Positions 1 to 9,777 of a stretch of 64,000 nucleotides of DNA are shown piece after piece. This DNA comes from Methylogaea oryzae (GTDB lineage Bacteria > Pseudomonadota > Gammaproteobacteria > Methylococcales > Methylococcaceae): contig NZ_AP019782.1 in assembly GCF_019669985.1 (NCBI RefSeq), positions 798,501 through 862,500 on the forward strand, given 5' to 3'. The notes below the pieces were generated by a model. The model made no database searches, was not told the origin of the DNA, and saw nothing but the letters and a program-made list of their open reading frames with translations. Made by a program: the position numbers and the translations under genes. Every line of letters begins with the position of its first letter. Position 1 is the first letter of the stretch.

Positions 1-635
1 GTGACGACCAGGCTGAAGTTCGCCGGGGCTTGTAGCCGATTCCAGGCCTGCTCCGGATCGTCCGTGCCCAGCCAGCGGGCCAGTTCCGTGTGGTTGACGA
101 AGCCGATGTCCAGCCAGGGCAGCCAGTCTGTCGGCGGACCGAGGTCCAGGTCGCAGGAGGTGGTGGCGCCGCGGCTTTTGGCGAGGCGCAGCAGCGGGTG
201 GGCGATGCCGGCCAACGGCGTGGCGACGTGAAGATGCGTGCCGGGCGAGAACAGCTCGGCCGGCGCCTGGCCGGGGTCGAAGCAGGCGTTTGCCCCGCCG
301 GAGGTGACCATGCGCTTGCCGGCCGGCCCGGCGAACACGGCGGCAAGGCCGGTAGCCGCTTGCGTCGTGCGCTGGATGTGGCGGGTGTCCACGCCCACCG
401 CCGCCAGGGCGGCGACGGCTACACTACCGAAAGCGTCGTCACCCACACAGCCCAGCATCACGGTGGCGTGGCCCAGCCGGGCCAGCCAATGGGCGGTATT
501 GGCGGCCGAACCGCCCTGGGAGATGAGGGCACCATCGCAACGCAGTTTTTCGTGTTCTTCGGGCAGCCGCTCGACGGGGAACGTGATGTCCACGTTGAGG
601 CTGCCGACGCAGACGAAACGCTCCGGCTGTCGCAT
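1..635 (-). CDS. PfkB-family sugar kinase, 3' end beyond window
   Basis: The reading frame opens at an ATG at 635 and runs leftward off the window edge with no stop, so only about 211 N-terminal residues are visible. The start resembles the PfkB/ribokinase fold (VCVGSLNVDITFP, residues 8-20) and the family's first signature is present as GGSAANTA (residues 41-48), which normally lines the sugar pocket. Family members phosphorylate sugars, nucleosides or related small molecules with ATP in the cytosol. The C-terminal ATP and anion-hole signature lies outside, so the substrate cannot be named. No partner gene is evident, since the next genes in the same direction are small envelope proteins. 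Confidence 0.8.
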   Translation of the reverse strand, partial: MRQPERFVCVGSLNVDITFPVERLPEEHEKLRCDGALISQGGSAANTAHWLARLGHATVMLGCVGDDAFGSVAVAALAAVGVDTRHIQRTTQAATGLAAVFAGPAGKRMVTSGGANACFDPGQAPAELFSPGTHLHVATPLAGIAHPLLRLAKSRGATTSCDLDLGPPTDWLPWLDIGFVNHTELARWLGTDDPEQAWNRLQAPANFSLVV

Positions 636-667
636 GGCGAACGTTCGGGCCGGCTGGCGCTAAAGGT

Positions 668-892
668 TCAGGCCGTCGGCGGCTTTTTCGCCAGGCGCTC
701 GAACATTTCCGCGATATTTTTGCGGGTGGACGCCAGGTAGGCGCCGTTCAACCAGCCGACGGCGAAGGCCAGCAGCAGCACCGGCAATACGGACCACACC
801 ACCAGCAGGGCGCCGGCAACGCCGCCGGCGGCCACCAGGCCGACCGGATAAAACCACAGGGGGGTAGGACGGAGGTAGGGGAGCTTGTTCAT
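668..892 (-). CDS. Small two-helix inner membrane protein
   Basis: This is a 74-residue protein with two hydrophobic stretches (about residues 12-32 and 34-52) and a short charged C-terminal tail (RKNIAEMFERLAKK), as expected for a small integral membrane protein. I recognise no family. It sits between a lipoprotein gene and the sugar kinase, all on the same strand with short gaps, so the three could be co-transcribed. The function is unknown. Confidence 0.55.
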   Translation of the reverse strand: MNKLPYLRPTPLWFYPVGLVAAGGVAGALLVVWSVLPVLLLAFAVGWLNGAYLASTRKNIAEMFERLAKKPPTA

Positions 893-896
893 GGCT

Positions 897-1400
897 TTAG
901 CGCACCAGGGTCCACTTGCCGGTGGCCGGATCGGGGCAGGCCAAGCGGGTTTCTTTGATCGGCTGGCCGGCGACGTAATAGGTTTCTTCCAGTTCCTGGC
1001 AGTTCTGCTGGGTTTGTTGATCGACCACCTGGCGCAGCGGCGTCATGGCGATGGAGTTGCCGGTGGCCGGGTTGCTCCACTGTTGGGCTTGCAGCAGGTT
1101 GCCGCTTTGCAGCAGGTTGACCAGGGCCTGTTGGCGGAACGTTTGATCCAGCGGGGCCAGCTGCGAGCCGATGGCGCCGTTCCACACGTTCTGCGCGATG
1201 CTTTGCAGGATCATGGTGGCGGCCACGCCCAGCACGGCGTTCATCGTGCCCTGGGCGGTCGTCCCCATGGCGCCGGTGGCCGCCTGGGTGCCGTAACCGG
1301 CGGCGGCGCCGTAGGGATTGGCGTAAGGGTTGGTATAACCCGGCGCGCCGGCGCAGCCGGCGAGGGCCAAGGCGGCGGCGATGGGATAGCTGATTTTCAT
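897..1400 (-). CDS. Outer-membrane-type lipoprotein, surface-antigen-like
   Basis: This 167-residue protein starts with a lipoprotein signal peptide (MKISYPIAAALALAGC) whose lipobox LAGC predicts acylation at Cys16. A Gly/Ala/Tyr/Asn-rich stretch follows (residues 17-50), then a C-terminal domain of about 90 residues. That domain has paired cysteines and a pattern (NSIAMTPLRQVV, ETYYVAGQPIKET) resembling the RT0821/Lpp0805 surface protein domain found after glycine-zipper regions in 17-kDa antigens. The protein is probably exported and anchored in the envelope. The role is unknown and the family match is from memory. Confidence 0.6.
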   Translation of the reverse strand: MKISYPIAAALALAGCAGAPGYTNPYANPYGAAAGYGTQAATGAMGTTAQGTMNAVLGVAATMILQSIAQNVWNGAIGSQLAPLDQTFRQQALVNLLQSGNLLQAQQWSNPATGNSIAMTPLRQVVDQQTQQNCQELEETYYVAGQPIKETRLACPDPATGKWTLVR

Positions 1401-1566
1401 GGGGATGGATTCCGTTGGGGTGGGTGCGGGGCGAGGTCGGTACCGTTCCGGACGACGCCGATGATGGCGCGAATTTTCTCATAGGCCCGGGGACGGCGTC
1501 ATCCGGCCCGGCTTTTCTCCCTGTCGGTCTTGCTTGATGCCGGCCCCTGGCCAGGGGCCGCGAGCG

Positions 1567-2625
1567 TCAGCAAATGCGCGGCAGCTGTTCGCCGCTGAGC
1601 AGGTCGAGGATGCGCTGGCCGCCGTAGGCGTTGCGCAGGGAAACCCGGCCGGCGCCGGCCTGGATCACGCTGCCGATGCGGGCGGCGTCCCTACCCAAAG
1701 GATGGCCGCGCAGCAGGCCGAGGGTCGCTTCGGCTTGTTCCTGCGGCACGAACAGCACCATGCGGCCTTCGTTGGCGACGTAGAGGGGGTCGTAGCCGAG
1801 GATTTCGCAGGCGGCGCGCACTTCCTCGCATACCGGCACCGCGCCCTCTATCAGTTCCATGTCCAGCTTGGCGTCGCGGGCCAGCTCCAGCACGGCGGAA
1901 GCCAGGCCGCCGCGGGTAAGATCCCGCAGGCAGCGGATCTCGATGCCGGCGGCGATCAGCTCGCCCACCAGGCCCGACAAGTCGGCGCAGTCGCTTTCCA
2001 CGGTGGTGGCGAATCCCAAGCTCTCCCGCGCCGACAGGATGGCGACGCCGTGGCGGCCGATGTCGCCGCTCACCAGCACCGCATCGCCGGGACGGATGGC
2101 GGCGGGGCCGATGCTCAAGCCGTGTTCGACCAGGCCGATGCCGCTGGTGGTGATGTACAGGCCGTCGCCCTTGCCGTTTTCCACCACCTTGGTGTCGCCG
2201 GTAACCACGGCGGCGCCGGCCGCCTTGACGGCGGCGTTGAGGCTGTCCAGCACCGTGCGCAAGGTGTCGAAGGGAAAACCTTCTTCGATCACCAGGGCGG
2301 CGCTGAGGAACAGGGGCTTGGCGCCGCTCATGGCCAGGTCGTTCAACGTGCCGCAGGCGGCCAGCTTGCCGATGTCGCCGCCGGGAAACTGCAAGGGCTT
2401 CACCACGTAGGCGTCGGTGGTGAAAGCCAGCCGGGTGCCGCCGCAGTCCAGCACGGCGCTGTCGTGGCGCTGTTCCAGCCAGGGGTTGTCCAGGGCCGGC
2501 CGCACCAGTAGTTCCAGCAATTGCTGCATCAAGCGCCCGCCGCCGCCGTGGGCCATTACGGCGTGGGGGTATTGGCCGATGGGCAGCGGGCAGGCAGCGG
2601 AGAAGGTTTTGTCGGATTGGCTCAT
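1567..2625 (-). CDS. hypE: Hydrogenase maturation protein HypE
   Basis: HypE dehydrates the thiocarbamate made on its own C-terminal cysteine to a thiocyanate, supplying the CN ligands of the [NiFe] active-site iron. The 352-residue product has the glycine-rich N-terminal motif HGGGGRLMQQL, the AIR-synthase-like ATP-binding core (GDIGRHGVAILSARE, VTGDTKVVE) and ends exactly in PRIC, the C-terminal cysteine that is modified. The start is the ATG at 2625, two bases after the hypD stop. A longer upstream reading would run into hypD and is not needed. It is the last gene of the long hup-hyp transcript and presumably serves all three hydrogenases here. Confidence 0.97.
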   Translation of the reverse strand: MSQSDKTFSAACPLPIGQYPHAVMAHGGGGRLMQQLLELLVRPALDNPWLEQRHDSAVLDCGGTRLAFTTDAYVVKPLQFPGGDIGKLAACGTLNDLAMSGAKPLFLSAALVIEEGFPFDTLRTVLDSLNAAVKAAGAAVVTGDTKVVENGKGDGLYITTSGIGLVEHGLSIGPAAIRPGDAVLVSGDIGRHGVAILSARESLGFATTVESDCADLSGLVGELIAAGIEIRCLRDLTRGGLASAVLELARDAKLDMELIEGAVPVCEEVRAACEILGYDPLYVANEGRMVLFVPQEQAEATLGLLRGHPLGRDAARIGSVIQAGAGRVSLRNAYGGQRILDLLSGEQLPRIC

Positions 2626-2627
2626 GG

Positions 2628-3719
2628 TCAGGCGGCGTCTCGGCGATAACGGAAATAAGCGGCGCAAGCGCCTTCGGAGGACACCATGGTGGCGCCCAGG
2701 GGATGCTCCGGCGTGCAGTCCTTGCCGAAAGCCGGGCACTGGTGGGGCTTGATGCGGCCGGTCAGCACGTCGCCGCTGCGGCATTGTCCGGCCTCGTCCG
2801 CCGGTGCTGCGCCCAGACGGAAGCGCTCGGCGGCGTCGAAACGGCGGTAGTCGCCGCGCAGGGCCATGCCGCCGGCGGGAATCACGCCCATGCCGCGCCA
2901 GGCCATGTCCACCGGTTCGAAGATTTGCCCCAACAGCTGTTGGGCCACGGCGTTGCCGTCGCGCTTCACGGCGCGGCCGTAGCAGTTTTCCACTTCGCCG
3001 CGTCCCTGTTCCAGTTGCTCCACGCAGCCCAGCACGCCGCGCAGCACGTCCACCGGCTCGAAGCCGGTGACGACGATGGGGACGTTATGGGCGGCGGTGA
3101 TGGGCTCGTATTCCCAATAACCCATGACGGCGCAGACGTGGCCGGCGGCGAGGAAGCCCTGCACCCGGTTGTCGGGCGCCGCCAGCAGCGCTTCCAAGGC
3201 CGGCGGCACCCGCACGTGGGACACCAGCAGGGAAAAGTTGTCGATGCCTTCCGCTTCCGCCTGGCGCACCGCCATGGCGGTGGTGGGCGCGGTGGTTTCG
3301 AAGCCCACCGAGAAAAACACCACCTGCTGGTGGGGGTGGATTCGCGCCAGTTCCAGGGCGTCCAGGGGCGAGTACACCATGCGCACGTCGCCGCCTTGGG
3401 CTTTCACCGCCAACAGGTCGGTGCGGCTGCCGGGCACCCGCAGCATGTCGCCGAAGGAGCAGAAAATCACGTCCTTTTCGGCGGCGATTTCCAACGCCTG
3501 GTCGATGACGCCCTGGGGCGTGACGCACACCGGGCAGCCGGGGCCGTGGATCAGCTCCAGGCTGGCCGGCAGCAGCCGATCCAGGCCGTGCTTGACGATG
3601 GCGTGGGTCTGGCCGCCGCACACTTCCATCAGCACCCAGGGCCGGGTGACGGCGGCGGCGATGCGCTGCGCCAGGGTTTGGACGGTGGCGGCGTCGCGGT
3701 ATTCGCTGACGTATTTCAT
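2628..3719 (-). CDS. hypD: Hydrogenase maturation protein HypD
   Basis: HypD is the [4Fe-4S] protein that, with HypC, carries the Fe(CN)2CO unit while it is assembled. The 363-residue product has the conserved blocks [20 protein letters not shown] and [14 protein letters not shown], and a C-terminal cysteine cluster ([16 protein letters not shown]) for the iron-sulfur centre. The start at 3719 (MKYVSEY) overlaps the hypC stop as ATGA, which indicates translational coupling. All key cysteines are present. Confidence 0.97.
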   Translation of the reverse strand: MKYVSEYRDAATVQTLAQRIAAAVTRPWVLMEVCGGQTHAIVKHGLDRLLPASLELIHGPGCPVCVTPQGVIDQALEIAAEKDVIFCSFGDMLRVPGSRTDLLAVKAQGGDVRMVYSPLDALELARIHPHQQVVFFSVGFETTAPTTAMAVRQAEAEGIDNFSLLVSHVRVPPALEALLAAPDNRVQGFLAAGHVCAVMGYWEYEPITAAHNVPIVVTGFEPVDVLRGVLGCVEQLEQGRGEVENCYGRAVKRDGNAVAQQLLGQIFEPVDMAWRGMGVIPAGGMALRGDYRRFDAAERFRLGAAPADEAGQCRSGDVLTGRIKPHQCPAFGKDCTPEHPLGATMVSSEGACAAYFRYRRDAA

Positions 3720-3970
3720 GTCTGTTCTGCGCTTGCCTGCATCGCCGCCAACGCGGCGAATTCCCGCAAACTGGCCGCCGCTTCGTCTTCGTCCAAACGG
3801 CTGATGGCGAAACCGGCGTGGACGATGACATAGTCGTTGACTTGGGCTTCCGGCACATAGGCCAGGTTGGCTTCCTTCACCACCCCGTCGAAGCTGATGC
3901 GGCCTTTGCGCTGCAAAGGGTCGTCGGCCGAGTCGATGCTGAGGATTTGTCCGGGTAAGGCTAGGCACAT
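3716..3970 (-). CDS. hypC: Hydrogenase maturation chaperone HypC
   Basis: This 84-residue chaperone begins [10 protein letters not shown]. Cys2, exposed after methionine removal, is the residue that contacts the iron centre and the large-subunit precursor. The start is fixed at 3970 by this invariant N-terminus; upstream in-frame sequence overlaps hypF and is spurious. The gene lies 26 bases after hypF and overlaps hypD by four bases. A paralogue, hupF, is in the same operon at 11104-11412. Confidence 0.96.
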   Translation of the reverse strand: MCLALPGQILSIDSADDPLQRKGRISFDGVVKEANLAYVPEAQVNDYVIVHAGFAISRLDEDEAAASLREFAALAAMQASAEQT

Positions 3971-3996
3971 AAAGCGAATTCCTCTGGGGGATAGGT

Positions 3997-6483
3997 TCAG
4001 GCCGGCGCTTGCCGGCGGGCGGCCCATAGCTGGCCCAAGGCCAGGCCGCCGTCGTTGGGCGGTATCCGTTGCGGCCAATATACGTCGAAACCGGCGTGCC
4101 GCAAGCGTTCCACGCATAATTCCAGCAGCAGGCGGTTCTGGAAACAGCCGCCGCACAGCACCACGGTGGGAAGCGCCGCCAGGCGCGCCGCCGCCGGCGC
4201 AGCGTCGGCCAGGGCGGCGTGGAAAGAATAGGCCAAGGCGGCGCGGTCGGCATCGTCTACCGCCGGGTGTCGCAGCAGATTGCGCAGCCAGGGCCGCCAG
4301 TCGCAGCGGGGCAGGCCGGTGTCGTCTCGGACCAGGGGGATGGTTGCGGACGGTGCCGGATAGTCCGCCGCAGTGTTCCATACGAACGCGCCGGCCGCGG
4401 CTTCCAGCCGCATGGCGGCCTGGCCTTCGAATTGGTTCACCGGGCACAAGCCCAGTAGCGCGGACACGGCGTCGAACAGCCGGCCGACGCTGGAGCAGGG
4501 CGGTGTATTGAGGTTTTTCTCCAACATGGCCAGCAGCGCCGCCAACTCCGTGTCGCTAAACGCCGCCCGTAGCCCGGCTGGAACGCCGTGCAATCCGGGA
4601 TGGCCTTCCTCGGCGGCATTCGCGCCCGGTAAGCGCGCGCTATCGTACACCGCCGCCAATGCCGTTCGGCGCGGCTCCTTAACGGCTTTTTCGCCGCCGG
4701 GCAGGCGCAGGGGCACGAAGCTGGCGATGCGCCGGTGGCCTTGTTCGTCGATGCGCAGGAACTCGCCGCCCCAAAGGCCGCCGTCTTCGCCCAGGCCGAT
4801 GCCGTCCCAGGCCAGCGCCAGAAAAGGCGGCTCAAGGCCGTGTTCGGCGGCGCAGGCCATGGCATGGGCGAGGTGGTGGGGCACCGCCAGCAGCGGCAGG
4901 CCCATGGCTTCCGCCAAACGGCGGCTGGCGTAATCGGGGTGGGCGTCCACCGCCAGGCGGCGGGGGTTCCCGCCGAACAAGCGGGGCAGCTCTTGCAGTG
5001 CGGCGCCGCACTGCTGTTCGGTGAGAACGTCGTCCAGATCGCCCAAGTGCTGGCTGAGCAACGCCCGCCGCCCCAGCCCCAAGGCCACGGTGTTTTTCAG
5101 ATGGCCGCCGACCGCCAGCAGCGGCGGCAGCGGCTCGGCCAGCGGCACCGGCGCCGGGACGTAGCCGCGCGCCCGGCGCAAGGTCAGTGGCCGGTCCGCC
5201 GCGATGCGCAGCACGGAATCGTCCAGGGGGCGCAGCACCGACCTGTCGTGCACCAGGAACAGGTCGGCGATGCCGGCCAGCCGCGCCAAGGCTTCGTTCT
5301 CGTCCACGCAAATGGGCTCGCCGCCGCGGTTGCCGCTGGTGGCGACCAGTGGGCCGCCGAAATCGGCCAGCAGCAAATGGTGCAGGGGCGAGGCGGGCAG
5401 CATGAGGCCCAGCCAGGGGAGGTCGGGGGCGACTTGCGGCGCAATCTCCCTTCGGGCTCCCTCTCCCTCTGGGAGAGGGTTGGGGTGAGGGAGGTCCAAA
5501 TCATGGGTCTGAGCCGAAATAAATGTGCCGCGTTGAGCACCCCTCACCCTAGCCCTCTCCCGCAGGGAGAGGGGACCGGAATGGGTTGTGCCGACAATTT
5601 CCTCTTTTCGCCGCCGCAGCAGCACGATGGGCGCCGCCGGCTCCAGCAGCAGCGCTATCTCTTCTTCGGAGACCCGGCACAGCCGCTCGGCCATCGTCCT
5701 ATCCGCCAGCAGGGCGAAAGGCTTGGCGGGGCGGTGCTTGCGTGTCCGCAGCTGCTCCACCGCCGCCGAATTGCCGGCGTCCGCCAATAGCTGGAAGCCG
5801 CCCACCCCTTTCAACGCGACGATGGCGCCCTGCCGCAGCCGCTCCACCGCCAAGCGCAAGGCCCCATCGCCTTCGGCCAAGCTAATCCCTTGGCTATCCC
5901 ACAGCGCGAGCTGCGGTCCGCAGGCCGGGCAGCAGGTGGTTTGGGCGTGGAAGCGGCGGTCGGCCGGGTTTTCGTATTCCCGGCGGCAATCCGGGCAGAG
6001 GGCGAAGCCCGCCATGGCGGTGCGTTCCCGGTCGAACGGCAGGCTGCGGACGATGCTGTAGCGCGGCCCGCAGGCGGTGCAGCTGAGAAAGGGGTAGCGG
6101 TAGCGGCGGTCGGCGGGGTCGGACAGTTCCCGCAGGCAATCGGCACAGGGGGCCAGGTCCGGCGGTACGCAGGGTTCCGGCGCGCCGTCGTTGCGGCTGG
6201 GCACAACGCGGAAATCCGACTCCTGGCCGGTGGCAGCCAGTGGCATGGCGGAACATTCGTCGATGCGCGCCGGTGGCGGCGCTTCGTCGGTCAGCCGCCG
6301 GGCGAAGCGGGCGAGGGCAGCTTCGTTGCCTTCGGCTTCGATCACCACGCCTTCCGGGGTGTTGCTCACCCAGCCCGCAAGGTCCAGCTCCTGCGCCAAG
6401 CGGCACACAAAAGGCCGCATGCCCACGCCTTGCACTTGGCCGCGCAGCGACAGGCGTTGGCGTTGGATGGGGGACGTGGACAC
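3997..6483 (-). CDS. hypF: Carbamoyltransferase HypF with in-frame repeat insertion
   Basis: HypF converts carbamoyl phosphate to carbamoyl adenylate and transfers the carbamoyl group to HypE, the source of the cyanide ligands. In order it shows an acylphosphatase domain ([13 protein letters not shown]), two zinc-finger modules (four CxxC pairs, as in CADC and CTAC), a YrdC-like domain, and a Kae1-like carbamoyltransferase domain with [15 protein letters not shown]. At 828 residues it is longer than the usual 750 or so, because about 45 residues (roughly 301-345) come from a palindromic repeat at 5448-5580. The start is uncertain: no ATG precedes the acylphosphatase motif, so I chose the GTG at 6483, and a TTG two codons upstream is also possible. 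Confidence 0.93.
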   Translation of the reverse strand: MSTSPIQRQRLSLRGQVQGVGMRPFVCRLAQELDLAGWVSNTPEGVVIEAEGNEAALARFARRLTDEAPPPARIDECSAMPLAATGQESDFRVVPSRNDGAPEPCVPPDLAPCADCLRELSDPADRRYRYPFLSCTACGPRYSIVRSLPFDRERTAMAGFALCPDCRREYENPADRRFHAQTTCCPACGPQLALWDSQGISLAEGDGALRLAVERLRQGAIVALKGVGGFQLLADAGNSAAVEQLRTRKHRPAKPFALLADRTMAERLCRVSEEEIALLLEPAAPIVLLRRRKEEIVGTTHSGPLSLRERARVRGAQRGTFISAQTHDLDLPHPNPLPEGEGARREIAPQVAPDLPWLGLMLPASPLHHLLLADFGGPLVATSGNRGGEPICVDENEALARLAGIADLFLVHDRSVLRPLDDSVLRIAADRPLTLRRARGYVPAPVPLAEPLPPLLAVGGHLKNTVALGLGRRALLSQHLGDLDDVLTEQQCGAALQELPRLFGGNPRRLAVDAHPDYASRRLAEAMGLPLLAVPHHLAHAMACAAEHGLEPPFLALAWDGIGLGEDGGLWGGEFLRIDEQGHRRIASFVPLRLPGGEKAVKEPRRTALAAVYDSARLPGANAAEEGHPGLHGVPAGLRAAFSDTELAALLAMLEKNLNTPPCSSVGRLFDAVSALLGLCPVNQFEGQAAMRLEAAAGAFVWNTAADYPAPSATIPLVRDDTGLPRCDWRPWLRNLLRHPAVDDADRAALAYSFHAALADAAPAAARLAALPTVVLCGGCFQNRLLLELCVERLRHAGFDVYWPQRIPPNDGGLALGQLWAARRQAPA
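5448..5580. repeat. Dispersed palindromic element inserted within hypF
   Basis: Two GC-rich arms of about 35 bases in opposite orientation (5458-5492 and 5541-5575) each contain a CCCTCTCCC...GGGAGAGGG hairpin core followed or preceded by GGGGTGAGGG/CCCTCACCC. Together they form an imperfect inverted repeat of about 133 bp. The element is open in the hypF frame and encodes [11 protein letters not shown] and [11 protein letters not shown], peptides typical of this type of repeat. Confidence 0.8.
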
Positions 6484-6494
6484 CGGCAACAGGT

Positions 6495-7019
6495 TTACGG
6501 TTGGCCCAACAGTTGGTGTTTGAGTTCGGCGTCCACCGGATTGTCGCCCAGCCACACCAGCAGCAGGGCGTTGCGCAGGGCCGGGCCGGGAGCGGAAATC
6601 AGCGGCTGCTCGTCGAGCAGCACCGAGGTGGCGGCGCCGTCCCAGAGGATGCGCGCGGTGCTGCCCTGAGGGGGGCCGCCGGCCGCACGCAGGGCAGCGT
6701 AGAAGCGCTCCAGCGCTGCAAGCGCTTCCGCCGTGTCGCCGTGGTTTTCTTTGACGCCATGGGCGATGGCAGCGATAAAGCGTTCGGCCGGCGCGTCCCG
6801 CAGCATGTGCAACCGCACTTCCTGGGGCGCGCTGTCGGCCAGCACGTCCGCCGCGTCGTGCAAGGGGCGGGTGGTGCGCAGGGTGATTTCGTACACGTCG
6901 AACAACATGATGCGGCGGGTGCCGTGTCCGTTGTCCCGCAGGGGCGGCAACGGGGCCGACAGGGCGGCGGAAGCCGCCATCCAAAGGCCAAGGGCGAGGC
7001 ACAACGCCGTTTTCGCCAT
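6495..7019 (-). CDS. Secreted chalcone-isomerase-like protein
   Basis: This 174-residue protein has an N-terminal signal peptide (MAKTALCLALGLWMAASAALSA) followed by a domain resembling bacterial chalcone isomerase-like proteins (Chalcone_3). That family typically has a 'FDVY' strand, here IMLFDVYEITL, and a following 'LxxLRD' segment, here VRLHMLRDAPAERF. Bacterial members are mostly periplasmic and of unknown function; no isomerase activity should be assumed. The start at 7019 gives a clean signal peptide, so the 19-codon longer reading is rejected. The gene is sandwiched between hypB and hypF on the same strand, so it is expressed with hydrogenase maturation genes. The family call is from memory. 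Confidence 0.65.
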   Translation of the reverse strand: MAKTALCLALGLWMAASAALSAPLPPLRDNGHGTRRIMLFDVYEITLRTTRPLHDAADVLADSAPQEVRLHMLRDAPAERFIAAIAHGVKENHGDTAEALAALERFYAALRAAGGPPQGSTARILWDGAATSVLLDEQPLISAPGPALRNALLLVWLGDNPVDAELKHQLLGQP

Positions 7020-7023
7020 GGGA

Positions 7024-7329
7024 TCAGGCGCCCAGCGGCGTGCCGGTGTCGTCGAAGCGCAGCAGATTGGTTTCACCGTCGGCGTCGGTGATTTCCGCCT
7101 GCCGGAGCGTACCGTCGCCGTGGTACTGGTAGCGGTGCTCCAACTCCACTTCGCCGTAGATGACGCTCTGCAAGGCGGTGAGCCGGCCGTCCCCGTCGAA
7201 ATAGCCGCGGAAGTAGGTATTGCGGTTTTCCACCTCGCCCGGTTCCAGCGGGTTGACCAGCTTGAAAGGCAGTTTCACGCCGGTGTAAGTGACGAAGTAG
7301 CGGCATGCGCCAGCGGGTTGTTCGTTCAT
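7024..7329 (-). CDS. Small conserved protein, possibly DUF6156
   Basis: This is a 101-residue soluble protein with no signal peptide or membrane segment. It contains two strand-rich blocks (RYFVTYTGVKLPFKLVNPL and YFRGYFDGDGRLTALQSVIYG) that I associate with the small DUF6156 family, but I cannot confirm this. It ends five bases before the chalcone-isomerase-like gene and follows hypB by 40 bases, so the pair forms a two-gene insert in the hyp operon. The function is unknown. Confidence 0.6.
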   Translation of the reverse strand: MNEQPAGACRYFVTYTGVKLPFKLVNPLEPGEVENRNTYFRGYFDGDGRLTALQSVIYGEVELEHRYQYHGDGTLRQAEITDADGETNLLRFDDTGTPLGA

Positions 7330-7369
7330 ATGGGTGATGCGGATCGGTTGGAACTGAGGGGCGGTCGGG

Positions 7370-8284
7370 TCAGCTGGCCAAAGCTTCCTGCAAGGCGGCC
7401 ATTTCCGCTTGCAGTTTGGCGACCTGTTCGGTCAGCAAGGCTTTGCGGCGGCCGTCCAGCCAACCGTACCACTGTTCCATGCCCTCGCCGCCGGTGGCGG
7501 AGACTTGCAGGATTTCCGCCCGGGGATTCACTTGCTTGACGTAGTCCAGGCAGCGCGGCAAATCGAAGCGCAGATAGGGCAGCAGGTCGATTTTGTTGAT
7601 CAGCACCAGCTCGGCGCGGTGGAACATGTCGGGGTATTTGATGGGCTTGTCCTCGCCCTCGGTGACGGAGAGGATCGCCACTTTGGCCGCTTCGCCCAGG
7701 TCGAACAGGGCCGGACACACCAAGTTGCCGACGTTTTCGATGAACAGCACGCCCCGCTGCATGTCCGGCAGGCTTTGCAGGGCGCGGCCGACCATGTGGG
7801 CGTCCAGGTGGCAGCCCTTGCCGGTGTTGATCTGCACCGCCGCCACGCCGGTGGCGCGGATGCGGTCGGCGTCGTTCTGGGTCTGCTGGTCGCCTTCCAC
7901 CACCGCCAGGGGGTAGCGGCCCTGCAGGTCGCGCAGGCTGCGCTCCAGCAGGGTGGTTTTGCCGGAGCCGGGGCTGGACACCAGATTGAGGGCGAGGATG
8001 CCTCGTTGCTGGAAATGGCGGCGGTTGTGGGCGGCGTCCTGGTCGTTGCGCGCTAGGATGTCGTGCTCCAGCTGCACGATGCGCTCCTGGCTCATGCCGG
8101 TCACGTGCAGGCCGGCCGGGCCTTGGCCGTAGTGGTGGTGAGGCGGGTGCCGGTCTTCCGCAAGGGGGGTAAACCGGAGCGGGCCCGCGACGGCCTTGCC
8201 GTTGCGTTGGGGGGGCGCCAGACGGTTGTCGTGGCCATGGCCGCCGTGAACCTGGGAATCGCCGCAGCCGCATACGGTACACAT
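7370..8284 (-). CDS. hypB: Nickel-inserting GTPase HypB
   Basis: HypB works with HypA to deliver nickel to hydrogenase large subunits. The 304-residue product starts with the high-affinity nickel motif CTVCGCG and has a His-rich stretch before the GTPase core (HHHYGQG, plus scattered His). The G domain follows, with P-loop [11 protein letters not shown], the metal site loop [15 protein letters not shown] and the NKID base-recognition motif. It ends with a short leucine/alanine helix (residues 280-304). The start at 8284 lies one base after the hypA stop. All key residues are intact. Confidence 0.97.
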   Translation of the reverse strand: MCTVCGCGDSQVHGGHGHDNRLAPPQRNGKAVAGPLRFTPLAEDRHPPHHHYGQGPAGLHVTGMSQERIVQLEHDILARNDQDAAHNRRHFQQRGILALNLVSSPGSGKTTLLERSLRDLQGRYPLAVVEGDQQTQNDADRIRATGVAAVQINTGKGCHLDAHMVGRALQSLPDMQRGVLFIENVGNLVCPALFDLGEAAKVAILSVTEGEDKPIKYPDMFHRAELVLINKIDLLPYLRFDLPRCLDYVKQVNPRAEILQVSATGGEGMEQWYGWLDGRRKALLTEQVAKLQAEMAALQEALAS

Positions 8285-8285
8285 G

Positions 8286-8627
8286 TCATTCCACCTCGAG
8301 TTGCTTGATCTTCAGTTGCTCGCCGCCGTTCACTTGCAGCTTGTGGCCTTGGCAGCGGGGGCAGGGATCGTAGTATTGCTCCACCTGCACCGTGTCCTGG
8401 CAATCGAAACACCAGGCGCTGCCGGGAATCCGCACAATGTCCAGCACCGATCCGGCCGCCAGCGTGGCGGGACTGACCGCCTCCCAGCCGAAGCGCAGGG
8501 CTTCTTCATCCACCCCGCTCAAAGCGCCGATTTCCAGTTGCACGCTGCGTACGCGATGGAAGTTTTGTTTGCGGGATTCGGTTTCCAGGGTGTCGAGGAT
8601 GCCTTGGCAGAGGGATAGTTCGTGCAT
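8286..8627 (-). CDS. hypA: Nickel chaperone HypA
   Basis: HypA is a 113-residue nickel metallochaperone. Its N-terminal MHEL supplies the nickel ligand His2, and a structural zinc site is formed by two CxxC pairs (WCFDCQD and PCPRCQG). The start at 8627 is set by the invariant MHEL; the 12 extra upstream codons belong to the end of hupK. It partners with HypB immediately downstream. Confidence 0.97.
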   Translation of the reverse strand: MHELSLCQGILDTLETESRKQNFHRVRSVQLEIGALSGVDEEALRFGWEAVSPATLAAGSVLDIVRIPGSAWCFDCQDTVQVEQYYDPCPRCQGHKLQVNGGEQLKIKQLEVE

Positions 8628-8631
8628 GCAG

Positions 8632-9774
8632 CTAAGCGTGTTCCAGCCGCAGGCGAAAGTCAACGCAGGGATCGACGGCGCGCAGCAGGGCGTCGATGCG
8701 GGCCGCCAGCCGTTCGTCCGCCGGCGCGTTCAGCAACGCCTGGGGCAGCAGGCCTTGCGGATGGAAGTTCCATTCCGTCGGCGCCAGGATGCGATAGTCG
8801 CGGATACGGCCTTCGGCCAGCGCCACCCGGTGGATCAAGCGGCCGCGAGGGGCCTCGGTTTGCGCCGCGCCGACGCCGCCGTCGCGCGGCGGCGGGGGCA
8901 GGAGCGCCGGAAGCTCGCTGGGCAGCGCGGCGGCCAAGCCGCGAAACAGCGCCTTGAGCTCCGCCAGCCGGGCCAGGGCGCGGGTGTAGAGGCCGTTGCT
9001 GTGGCGGTCGCGGGCGGCGCGGATCAGCGCCGTATCCGCCCAGCGGGCGTAACTGCCGGTTTCGCGGGGTTGGCCCTGCCAAATCGGCGGCGATGCCTCG
9101 GCGTCGGCCGACGCCAGGTGACGGGGCAGTGCGTCGCTCGGCAATTCCGGCAGCCGCTGCACCGCGCAGCGGCCGAAATCCGCCCAGCCGGCTTGGGCGT
9201 AACGGTGCAGCAAGCGGGCGGCGGGCGAATCGCCGCCCGCTTGCCAGCGGTGGATGCTCCCCAGGTCGGCGTTCGGCGTGCGCCAGAATTCGCCGCACAG
9301 CTCCGCCAGCCCCTGTTCCAGTTCCGCCAGCCCTGCGCCGATGGCGGCGCGGTCGATGACCGGCGCCCCGTCCGTCGGCCAGTACAGCGCCGTGCCGCCC
9401 ATCGCTTGCGCCAGTTTATGGTGGGTGGCCAGCAGGCGCTGGGCCGGCGCGGGATCGGCCGGCGGTTGCTGGCGCAGCAGATACAGGCCGTTTTCCTTGA
9501 CGATCTCCAGCCTGCGCCGGCATTCCTGCCAAGCCCGCAGGGCCGGCGGCGGCTCTATGCCCAGGGCGTCCGCGATGGCTGCCGAGGCGGCGCAGCCGTG
9601 CGCCTCCGGGCACAGGGCGAATAGGTGGGCGAACAGCCGCAACGCTTCCGCCGGCGTGCGGCCGGGCAACAGCTTGGCCACCGGGTAGGGCCGGTGGGGC
9701 GTCAACTCCACCGCGGCGACGCGGCCGTGTTGCACGGTGCAGCGCAGCAGGATGCCGGCGGCGGACGGCGGCAT
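8632..9774 (-). CDS. hupK: Hydrogenase assembly scaffold HupK
   Basis: HupK (HoxV in Ralstonia) is a degenerate relative of the hydrogenase large subunit, thought to act as a scaffold for the Fe(CN)2CO unit before transfer to HupL. The 380-residue product ends with DPCVDFRLRLEH, a relic of the large-subunit DPCxxCxxH motif that lacks the second cysteine. Large-subunit-like text such as APRGRLIHRVALAEGRIRDYRILAPTEWN is still readable around residue 310. It lies four bases after the preceding gene and just upstream of hypA, the classical hupK-hypA order. Confidence 0.88.
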   Translation of the reverse strand: MPPSAAGILLRCTVQHGRVAAVELTPHRPYPVAKLLPGRTPAEALRLFAHLFALCPEAHGCAASAAIADALGIEPPPALRAWQECRRRLEIVKENGLYLLRQQPPADPAPAQRLLATHHKLAQAMGGTALYWPTDGAPVIDRAAIGAGLAELEQGLAELCGEFWRTPNADLGSIHRWQAGGDSPAARLLHRYAQAGWADFGRCAVQRLPELPSDALPRHLASADAEASPPIWQGQPRETGSYARWADTALIRAARDRHSNGLYTRALARLAELKALFRGLAAALPSELPALLPPPPRDGGVGAAQTEAPRGRLIHRVALAEGRIRDYRILAPTEWNFHPQGLLPQALLNAPADERLAARIDALLRAVDPCVDFRLRLEHA

Positions 9775-9777
9775 CGT

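Noticed and set aside
3716-4447. N-terminal extension of HypC overlapping hypF
   Set aside because: HypC must begin with Met-Cys, and the extension is arginine/proline-rich antiframe sequence of hypF.
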